Assembly (NCBI RefSeq): GCF_012273015.1
Contig: NZ_CP050954.1
Span: forward strand, 4,380,001-4,444,000
Direction: 5' to 3'
DNA length: 64,000 nt
From: Hymenobacter sp. BT18
GTDB taxonomy: Bacteria; Bacteroidota; Bacteroidia; Cytophagales; Hymenobacteraceae
Shown here: positions 58,112 to 64,000 of the stretch, in pieces
Numbering within the stretch: position 1 is the stretch's first letter
Layout: each line of letters begins with the position of its first letter
The notes under the pieces: generated by a model
What the model saw: the letters and a program-made list of their open reading frames with translations, nothing else
Database searches by the model: none
Told to the model about the DNA's origin: nothing
Made by a program: the position numbers and the translations under genes

Positions 58112-58450
58112 ATGGAAAAATCTACTTACTACAACCCCGCCGACTTGGCCAAATTTGGCAACATCACCGAGTGGCAGGCCGAAATGGGCAACAAGTTCTT
58201 TGGCTACTACGCCGAGGTGTTTAAGGAAGGGGCCCTCACGGAGCGCGAAAAGGCGCTGATTGCCCTGGCCGTAGCCCACGCTGTGCAGTGCCCCTATTGC
58301 ATCGACGCTTACACGACCGATTCACTCCAGAAAGGTGCCGACGAGGCCCAGATGATGGAGGCGGTGCACGTGGCGGCCGCCATCAAGGGTGGCGCCGTGC
58401 TGGTGCACGGAGTGCAGATGATGAACAAGGCCAAGGAACTCAGTATGTAA
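58112..58450 (+). CDS. Arsenosugar-associated peroxidase-like protein (carboxymuconolactone decarboxylase fold)
   Basis: A 112-residue AhpD-like protein with an active-site CPYC in HAVQCPYCIDAYTT and KGADEAQMMEAVHVAAAIKGG, split as KGADEAQMMEAV and HVAAAIKGG. This short group regularly accompanies ArsS in arsenosugar loci; its biochemical role is not settled. Start at the ATG at 58112 (MEKSTYYNPADLAKF). It is followed after 97 bp by arsS, with a hairpin in the spacer. Confidence 0.87.
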   Translation: MEKSTYYNPADLAKFGNITEWQAEMGNKFFGYYAEVFKEGALTEREKALIALAVAHAVQCPYCIDAYTTDSLQKGADEAQMMEAVHVAAAIKGGAVLVHGVQMMNKAKELSM

Positions 58451-58462
58451 TACCAGGGGATG

Positions 58463-58519
58463 GGAGGAAATGAACAGGGGATGATGCCAGGCATCTGAAT
58501 CATTTCACCTGTTTCCTCC
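58463..58519 (+). repeat. Inverted repeat between the peroxidase-like gene and arsS
   Basis: Outer arms GGAGGAAA (58463-58470) and TTTCCTCC (58512-58519), with an inner ACAGG/CCTGT pairing and a GATGCC/GGCATC core, make an imperfect long hairpin directly upstream of the arsS start. It could regulate or process the mRNA. Confidence 0.6.
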
Positions 58520-58547
58520 TTATGCTTATTCTGCCTACTCACTACGT

Positions 58548-59597
58548 ATGAAGTCTCTCCATGCCCGGCAGGCCCCACTAGCCGATACGGGTTACCAGCT
58601 GACGGTGCTGACCCAGGCCGAAGCCGGGGGCGCCCACCTGCCGCCTTTCGCGCACCAGCTGCGGGAAAGCGGGCTGCTGCCCCTGCGCCCCACGTCCTTG
58701 GCTGTGATGCAGATTAACGTGGGCAAGATGTGCAACCAGACCTGCCGGCACTGCCACGTGGATGCCGGACCCGACCGCACCGAAATCATGACGCGGGAAA
58801 CAATGGCGCAGTGCCTGACGGCCCTGGCTCAGACGGATATCGGCGTGGTGGACCTGACGGGCGGCGCGCCCGAAATGAACCCGGACTTCCGGTGGCTGGT
58901 CGAGCAGATATCGGCCCTGGGGCGGCAGACCATTGTGCGCTGCAACCTGACCATCATCGTGGCCAACCCGAAGTACCACGACTTGCCGGAGTTTTTTGCG
59001 CGCCACCGGGTCCGGGTGGTGTCTTCGTTGCCGCACTTCTCGGCCGCCCGCACCGATGCCCAGCGCGGGGACGGCGTTTTTGCGCGCTCCATCAGGGGAC
59101 TGAAAATGCTGAACGCCGTGGGCTACGGGGTGGAGGGCTCGGGGCTGGAGCTGGATTTGGTGTACAACCCCTCGGGTGCGTTTATGCCTGGAAATCAGCT
59201 CAGTCTGGAGCGCGAGTTCAAGCAGCGCCTGGGCCGGGAGCACGGCATCGTGTTCAACAGCCTGCTTACCATTACCAACCTGCCCGTGAGCCGCTTCCTG
59301 GAATACCTGCTGGAAAGCGGCAACTACGAGAGCTACATGGAGAAGCTGGTGGCGGCCTACAACCCGGTGGCGGCGGCCAACGTGATGTGCCGCAGCACCC
59401 TGAGCATTGGCTGGGATGGGCAGCTCTACGACTGCGACTTCAACCAAATGCTGGAGCTGCCCGTGGATGCCCGGGCTCCGCAGCACATCCGCGACTTCAA
59501 CGAGCAACGCCTCCAGGATCGGTCTATCGTCATCAACCAGCACTGCTACGGGTGCACGGCGGGGGCCGGCTCCAGCTGCGGCGGTGCTACCACCTAG
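58548..59597 (+). CDS. arsS: Radical SAM protein ArsS (arsenosugar biosynthesis)
   Basis: A 349-residue radical SAM enzyme thought to add a 5'-deoxyadenosyl group to dimethylarsinous acid, giving the precursor of arsenosugars. The 4Fe-4S motif is CNQTCRHC (Cys62, Cys66, Cys69), followed by DLTGGAPEMNP. The C-terminal Cys-rich domain has a WDGQLYDCDFNQML segment and HCYGCTAGAGSSCGG. The arsenite methyltransferase ArsM that supplies its substrate is not in the window. Confidence 0.92.
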   Translation: MKSLHARQAPLADTGYQLTVLTQAEAGGAHLPPFAHQLRESGLLPLRPTSLAVMQINVGKMCNQTCRHCHVDAGPDRTEIMTRETMAQCLTALAQTDIGVVDLTGGAPEMNPDFRWLVEQISALGRQTIVRCNLTIIVANPKYHDLPEFFARHRVRVVSSLPHFSAARTDAQRGDGVFARSIRGLKMLNAVGYGVEGSGLELDLVYNPSGAFMPGNQLSLEREFKQRLGREHGIVFNSLLTITNLPVSRFLEYLLESGNYESYMEKLVAAYNPVAAANVMCRSTLSIGWDGQLYDCDFNQMLELPVDARAPQHIRDFNEQRLQDRSIVINQHCYGCTAGAGSSCGGATT

Positions 59598-59614
59598 CGG
59601 CAATTTTCCTGGGC

Positions 59615-60193
59615 ATGTACTCTCCCCCGAACCCGCTGTCGAAGGCCGCCTCGTCGGCCTGGCGAAAAATCCGGTTGCTGGTTGTGCTGCTGGGTTGCGC
59701 CCTATCGGCGTGCGGCCAGCAGCGGGAGCCGGCGCCTTCCTCTACTTCTATGTCGGCTTACGACCACATGCTGCGGCTTTTGTTTAAGCCCACTGTTCCC
59801 TACATCCAGAGCCGCGAGCTGGCAGAGCTCTTGCGCAAGAATCCGGCTGGAGTACTCCTGCTCGATACCCGCGGGGCGGCCGAATACCAGGTAAGCCATT
59901 TGCCCGGGGCGCGCTTCGTCGACTTCACCGCGTTTCGGCAGCTGAACCTACAGGGCCTGGCTCGCACCCAGCCGGTAGTGGTGTATTGTTCGGTGGGGGC
60001 CCGCAGTGAGCAGGTGGGCGCGTGGCTGCGGGAACAGGGCTTTCGGAACGTGCACAACCTCTACGGCGGCCTGTTTCAGTGGGTAAACGACGGACACGGT
60101 GTGGTAAACGCCCAGGGCCCTACCGAGAAGGTGCACCCCTATTCGGTGCTGTGGCGGCCCTGGCTAAAGCGTGGCACTCCCGCCTATGAGTAA
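59615..60193 (+). CDS. Rhodanese-domain lipoprotein
   Basis: A 192-residue protein. A hydrophobic start and LSAC (Cys33) suggest lipoprotein export. The rhodanese domain (about 62-165) has LLLDTRGAAEYQVSHLPGA and the active-site loop CSVGARS with Cys125. Rhodanese proteins of this kind recur in arsenosugar loci, though their role there is unknown. Start at the ATG at 59615. Its end overlaps the next gene by eight bases. Confidence 0.87.
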   Translation: MYSPPNPLSKAASSAWRKIRLLVVLLGCALSACGQQREPAPSSTSMSAYDHMLRLLFKPTVPYIQSRELAELLRKNPAGVLLLDTRGAAEYQVSHLPGARFVDFTAFRQLNLQGLARTQPVVVYCSVGARSEQVGAWLREQGFRNVHNLYGGLFQWVNDGHGVVNAQGPTEKVHPYSVLWRPWLKRGTPAYE

Positions 60194-60791
60194 GCCCGCC
60201 GCCCATCTGCTGGTATTTGCGCGCTACCCCGAGCTGGGGAAAGTGAAAACGCGCCTGGCAGCCGACATTGGGGACGAAGCGGCGCTGGCCGTGTACCGGC
60301 AGCTGCTGGCCCACACCCGGGCCGTAGTGGCCCCGCTGGCGGTGCACAAAACCGTTTGGCTGGCTTCCCCCGGTCCGGCCGCTGACCGTACCGACCACTG
60401 GGCCGGGTACGACCAACTACCCCAACCGCCCGGCGACTTGGGCGCTAAGATGGAAGCCGCTTTTGCCCACGCGTTTGACGCTGGCGCCCGGCAGGTGCTC
60501 ATCATCGGCACCGACTGCCCGGGGCTAGCTACTGCTCATCTGGCTGAGGCGCTGCAGGCCCTCGAAACCCACGAGCTGGTGCTGGGCCCCGCCGCCGATG
60601 GCGGTTACTACCTTTTGGGCATGAAGCAGCTGTACCCAGCGCTTTTCCGGCAGAAACCCTGGAGCACCTCGGCGGTGCAGGATGCTACCTTGCATGACGC
60701 TACCCAACTGGGCCTGCGGGTACACCTGCTCCCGGAACTGCACGATGTAGATACCGCCGCCGACCTGGCCCGCTGGAAGCAGTCCTCCTGA
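60186..60791 (+). CDS. TIGR04282-type arsenosugar biosynthesis transferase
   Basis: A 201-residue GT-A fold protein: LLVFARYPELGKVKTRLA at the N terminus, IIGTDCPGLATAHL and GPAADGGYYLLGMK. It belongs to the group named for association with radical SAM arsenosugar clusters and probably transfers a sugar or nucleotidyl group. Start at the ATG at 60186; it overlaps the rhodanese stop, indicating coupled translation. Confidence 0.9.
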   Translation: MSKPAAHLLVFARYPELGKVKTRLAADIGDEAALAVYRQLLAHTRAVVAPLAVHKTVWLASPGPAADRTDHWAGYDQLPQPPGDLGAKMEAAFAHAFDAGARQVLIIGTDCPGLATAHLAEALQALETHELVLGPAADGGYYLLGMKQLYPALFRQKPWSTSAVQDATLHDATQLGLRVHLLPELHDVDTAADLARWKQSS

Positions 60792-60811
60792 ATCCCGCTT
60801 ATCCTACGTAA

Positions 60812-61702
60812 ATGCCCGAAGAAAACGCGCTTTTAAGGTTGAAGAGGTACGGCAGCACATGCCTGGTACCGGTAGCGGCGCTGCTGGCCGGCGCCTGCAC
60901 CCAGTCTCCGCAGACTGCACCGCCCAGGTTGGCCCCGGAAGTAGCGCAACACTTCGACGCCGGCTGGGCGCAGCGGGCTTGGTGGGATGATGGGCTGGCC
61001 GAGGTAGCTACCTATGAGGCCGAGCGCGTTATTTACAACAAGCCCCGGCAGTTTGAGTACACGCTGATTACCGTAAAGGAAGATTTCAATCGCCAATTCA
61101 ACGTCAAAACCGACGACTACCAGCGGCCCGACTTATTTCCGGTGATGAAGGTGAACGAGTTCTGCCGCATCCCGACCGACAACTACCCGTACCACTTTCT
61201 TACCTCTCTTTTCTTTCCGCGGGAGCAGCCTACGGCCCTGCACAAGCTCACCACTTCCTCGCAAGAGTGGTGCGGAACCACGTTTAAAGCCGTGCAGGCA
61301 AGTGCAACGGGCTACCAGCTAACCTACAATTCCTACTGGGACGGGCAGGGGGAAGGCACGCGGCCGCTGCCCGGTGCTATGCTATTCGAGGATGCGCTGC
61401 CCTACACCTTGCGGAGCCTGCGCTTCGACCAGCCCGGAGCCTTCAACGTGCCCATCTGCGAGCTGCAGCAAACCAGTAAAGCCACCCCGCCGGTACTGTA
61501 TCAGGCGCGTGTTCAAGTGGAAGCATCCGCCCAGGAGCTAGCGCAGCCCGCCTGGCAGGTGACGGTACAGCTGGACAGCGCCAAGACCAATACTTACTGG
61601 TTTGCCAAAGCCTACCCCAATCTGCTGCTCCGCCAGCAAACCTGGGACGGCCGCACACTGAACCTGAAATCCGTGCGGCGCTACGCGTACTGGCAGCATT
61701 AA
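60812..61702 (+). CDS. Hypothetical lipoprotein
   Basis: Family not identified with certainty. It encodes 296 residues with lipobox AGAC (Cys29). Conserved-looking features are YEAERVIYNKPRQFEYTL, VKEDFN, VMKVNEF and TSSQEWCG, which recur, as I recall, in Bacteroidota lipoproteins of unknown function that are often misnamed. The rest is all-beta by pattern. It is 20 bp after the transferase gene and may belong to the same transcript, but a role in arsenic metabolism is not implied. Confidence 0.65.
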   Translation: MPEENALLRLKRYGSTCLVPVAALLAGACTQSPQTAPPRLAPEVAQHFDAGWAQRAWWDDGLAEVATYEAERVIYNKPRQFEYTLITVKEDFNRQFNVKTDDYQRPDLFPVMKVNEFCRIPTDNYPYHFLTSLFFPREQPTALHKLTTSSQEWCGTTFKAVQASATGYQLTYNSYWDGQGEGTRPLPGAMLFEDALPYTLRSLRFDQPGAFNVPICELQQTSKATPPVLYQARVQVEASAQELAQPAWQVTVQLDSAKTNTYWFAKAYPNLLLRQQTWDGRTLNLKSVRRYAYWQH

Positions 61703-61713
61703 GGGGCCTATAG

Positions 61714-63057
61714 TCAATTCTTAGCCAGTCTGGCCAAAGCCGCCCTCCAGGGCTGTTCCACTACCAGCGCCAGCAGCACAACGGCGTATTCCACGCCTAG
61801 CAGCCAAGGGTTTTCGGCGTAGGGGCTGAACTGATAAGCGGCGTAGGATACCACGGCCATGGCCCCCCACACCAACGCAAACCGGTACGGAGTAAATACG
61901 CTCAGGGCCACCAGGGGCGTCAGATACCACGGGTGTACTACGGTAGCCATAAGGTAATACAGCGTGAGCAGCAGCAGCAGCGTGCCTGGCAGCGTAGCCA
62001 CCGTTGGGCGCTTTTCCCGCCAGGCTATGCCCAACATGCCCACCGCGGCCAGTAAGGCCAGCCCAGGCCCAATCAAAGCAATTTTGTTGTAGCCCCAGTA
62101 CAGGTAGCCCAGGGCGCGCAACAGGTAGTAAAGGCTGGCATTGAACTCAAATGTGCGAAAGTACAGCCCCAGGCTTTGCCCGATGTGTTGGAGCAGGTCG
62201 GGAGTCAGGAAGGGGGCAAAAAGCAGCAGCGTCGTCAGGCCGCACAGTAGCCCGTAGCCCACGGCGCGTCGCCAGCCCAGGCGCCGAACCAGTAGGGGCA
62301 AGGCCACCAGCGGCAGCAGCTTGGTCGCTACGGCCAGCCCCAGCACCCCCGCCGAGGCCCGCCAGCGCCTCTGTCCCAACAAGGCGCCCGACGCCAGCAG
62401 ACCCGTAATAACCACGGCCTCGAAGTGCAGGTTGCCCGTCAGCTCGACGAGTACCAACGGGTGCAGCAGGTACCACAGCGCCTGGGTCTTGGGAAGCTGC
62501 AGGGCGCTTAGGAGCCGTAGCAGCAACCCGGCCGTAAGGGCCTCCGCCGCCAGCAGCAGCAGGCGAATAACCCAAATAAAACCCGTAGCTGAAGCGGGAA
62601 ACAGGTAGGCCCCGAAGGCAAATGCCGCCTGGCACACGGGCGGGTAAACGGAGTAGTAGCGGGGCGAGTTAAGGGAAGGATATAGGACCCGCAGCTCCCG
62701 CGCCAGGGCCGGTGGCAGCGGGGTAGCAGGACGCGCCGCCACCAGCTCACGGGGTTGGTAGCGGAAGGGGTTGTAGCCATGTACGACCAGCATCCCGTCC
62801 CAGCGGAAGCGGTGGTAGTCGTCGGAAAGGGCGGGCGTAGCGGGTAGCCAGAGCAGCCGCAGCAGCAGCGCCACCCCCAGGCCCAGCCAGAGCGGCACGC
62901 GCGCCCACAGCAGGGCCGCGTAGCCGGCAAAGGCAAGTGCCAGCAGCCCCAGCAGCTGAGCAGTATGCGCCCGTGGCGTGTAGTAGGCCAGAGCGACCTG
63001 TGCGCCCATGCTGAGCACTACGGCCGTGCCCAGCCACGCCGTCCGGCGGGTGCTCAT
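61714..63057 (-). CDS. GT-C type polytopic glycosyltransferase
   Basis: A 447-residue membrane protein with about 11-12 helices. The first loop has SDDYHRFRWDGMLVVHGYNP, the acidic motif and following pattern of polyprenol-phosphate mannosyltransferases (GT-C fold). LHPLVLVELTGNLHFEAVVI and VVHPWYLTPLVAL are typical of such enzymes. The donor is probably lipid-linked mannose or a similar sugar; the acceptor is unknown. Its ATG overlaps the GT2 stop by four bases, so the two are coupled. Confidence 0.85.
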   Translation of the reverse strand: MSTRRTAWLGTAVVLSMGAQVALAYYTPRAHTAQLLGLLALAFAGYAALLWARVPLWLGLGVALLLRLLWLPATPALSDDYHRFRWDGMLVVHGYNPFRYQPRELVAARPATPLPPALARELRVLYPSLNSPRYYSVYPPVCQAAFAFGAYLFPASATGFIWVIRLLLLAAEALTAGLLLRLLSALQLPKTQALWYLLHPLVLVELTGNLHFEAVVITGLLASGALLGQRRWRASAGVLGLAVATKLLPLVALPLLVRRLGWRRAVGYGLLCGLTTLLLFAPFLTPDLLQHIGQSLGLYFRTFEFNASLYYLLRALGYLYWGYNKIALIGPGLALLAAVGMLGIAWREKRPTVATLPGTLLLLLTLYYLMATVVHPWYLTPLVALSVFTPYRFALVWGAMAVVSYAAYQFSPYAENPWLLGVEYAVVLLALVVEQPWRAALARLAKN

Positions 63058-64000
63058 GCAACTTGGCCGTTATGGCGCACCGAGTAGGAAAACACCAGTC
63101 CGAAGCCTACCGTCAGCAGCAGGTGAAACGGAGCCAGCCCTAGCTCCCGGAAATAGACGCCCACGCCCAGCCCAAACAAGAAATACAAGGCCAGCAGCCC
63201 TTCCAGCGCCGTGAATAGGTTTACAGAGCCAGTGCGGTAGCGCCGCCGCAGCCAACCGCTTTGCCGACCCACCACGCCTAGCTTGGGGGTGCGCACAAAC
63301 GCCGACTGCCGGCCCGCCAAGCCCAGCACTACCGCTTGGGCATTGTGCAAGGAAAAGCCCATGGAGACGGCCAGAAACAAAAGAAACCGCCCGCCAAAGC
63401 CCAGCCTACGGGAGGTGGTAGCCGGCTCCTGCTGCCAGGCCGTGTAGTAGTAATACACCAAAGGCACCAGCGTAAGCAGAAACACCGAGGCCAATTGGAA
63501 CAAGGGCCGCAGGGCCGGAGAATGGTGTTTGATAAACACCATGGGCACGCTGAGCAGGGCCATGAGCAGCACCACCACAAATACGCTGCTGTTGAGCAGG
63601 TGGAACAGCGCGTGCAGCTTGGTCGCGGCTGTTTCGTCGGAGCGCAGCACTCGGCCCAGGTGCTTGCGGGCCGTTTCGGCGGCGCCCTTGTTCCAGCGAA
63701 ACTGCTGCGACTTCACGGCGTCCATGGCCGCGGGCAGCTCGGCGGGGGCTACCACGCCGGGCAGGTAGGCAATGCGCCAGCCGCGCAGCTGAGCGCGGTA
63801 GCTCAGGTCGAGGTCTTCGGTGAGCGTATCGGAGTGCCACCCGCCGGCATCGGCAATGCAGGCGCGGCGCCACACGCCCCCGGTGCCGTTGAAGTTGAGA
63901 AAATGCTGGCCGGCGGCCCGGCCCACCTGCTCCACCAGAAAGTGGGCGTTCAGGGCAAAAGCCTGGAGCTCGGTGAGCAGGGAAAAGCCTTGGTTTAAAT
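63054..64000 (-). CDS. GT2 processive glycosyltransferase, C-terminal part
   Basis: The gene enters from the right edge; the N-terminal DxD motifs are off the window. The visible part has FNGTGGVWRRACI, TEDLDLSYRAQLRGWR and QSQQFRWNKG-like SQQFRWNKGAA, the ED and QxxRW motifs of cellulose-synthase-like GT2 enzymes. It then has about four membrane helices. It probably works with the downstream GT-C enzyme on one envelope glycan or glycolipid. The reading frame continues beyond base 64000. Confidence 0.88.
   Translation of the reverse strand, partial: LNQGFSLLTELQAFALNAHFLVEQVGRAAGQHFLNFNGTGGVWRRACIADAGGWHSDTLTEDLDLSYRAQLRGWRIAYLPGVVAPAELPAAMDAVKSQQFRWNKGAAETARKHLGRVLRSDETAATKLHALFHLLNSSVFVVVLLMALLSVPMVFIKHHSPALRPLFQLASVFLLTLVPLVYYYYTAWQQEPATTSRRLGFGGRFLLFLAVSMGFSLHNAQAVVLGLAGRQSAFVRTPKLGVVGRQSGWLRRRYRTGSVNLFTALEGLLALYFLFGLGVGVYFRELGLAPFHLLLTVGFGLVFSYSVRHNGQVA

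Noticed and set aside
58730..59614. Long + strand frame in front of the rhodanese gene
   Set aside because: It overlaps arsS in another frame and translates to Arg/Gly-rich low-complexity sequence. The rhodanese protein starts at 59615 with its own lipoprotein signal.
1..64000. tRNA, rRNA, IS elements or integrase attachment sites
   Set aside because: None was seen on reading; no TΨC-like arms with acceptor pairing, transposase motifs or flanking direct repeats were found. A dedicated RNA search was not possible here.

Overview
The window looks like chromosomal DNA of a GC-rich member of the Bacteroidota, order Cytophagales, most like Hymenobacter. The reasons are: a type IX secretion C-terminal domain on an exported glucanase, families largely confined to the phylum (DUF4290, DUF5686, DUF4846, DUF3109), Bacteroidota -7 promoter elements of the form TAnnTTTG upstream of several genes, weak ribosome binding sites, and an Asp-type MurA. 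There are no rRNA or tRNA genes, IS elements, prophage or CRISPR arrays. The window is a mosaic of housekeeping operons with several accessory loci between them.

Layout. 1-6.5 kb: the start of an exported protein, a GH16 glucanase, a sirtuin, a DUF4846 lipoprotein and topoisomerase I. 6.8-15.8 kb: a chemosensory operon on the + strand. It encodes a giant soluble receptor with eight exact 276-bp tandem HAMP units, then CheW, CheY, CheB with a degenerate receiver, CheA and CheC. 15.8-24 kb: a ureohydrolase, a small membrane protein, murA, DUF4290, a UvrD/PcrA helicase, DUF3109 and a DoxX-like membrane protein. 24.3-26.8 kb: a lipoprotein alpha-amylase with a starch-binding domain and an EamA transporter. 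26.9-32.6 kb: the fatty-acid cluster yceD-rpmF-plsX-fabH-efp-accB-accC, on the - strand. 32.6-38.2 kb: an XRE regulator with a readable promoter and operator, pdxA, leucyl aminopeptidase, ksgA, a small AT-rich gene and a 2-hydroxyacid dehydrogenase.

38.2-46 kb: greA behind a leader terminator, a HIT protein fused to a NuiA-like nuclease-inhibitor domain, an AI-2E family permease, a DUF5686 outer-membrane protein, a NucA-type nuclease lipoprotein, and two tiny membrane proteins with a shared motif. 46-51 kb: a maltodextrin locus with a PfkB kinase, a SusA-like GH13 enzyme and a membrane-bound AraC regulator carrying an exported glycogen-binding-like domain. 51-57.4 kb: a DUF885 lipoprotein, a thioredoxin-like protein, a YdcF protein, an aldehyde dehydrogenase and an ECF sigma/anti-sigma pair. 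57.5-60.8 kb: a stand-alone H-NOX protein followed by an arsenosugar-type gene set (peroxidase-like protein, ArsS, rhodanese lipoprotein, TIGR04282 transferase). 60.8-64 kb: a lipoprotein, a GT-C glycosyltransferase and a truncated GT2 glycosyltransferase.

The least ordinary items are the poly-HAMP receptor operon, the HIT-NuiA fusion with a NucA-type nuclease 5 kb away, and the starch-binding membrane AraC regulator. All functions are read from sequence motifs and memory of families; no database search was run.
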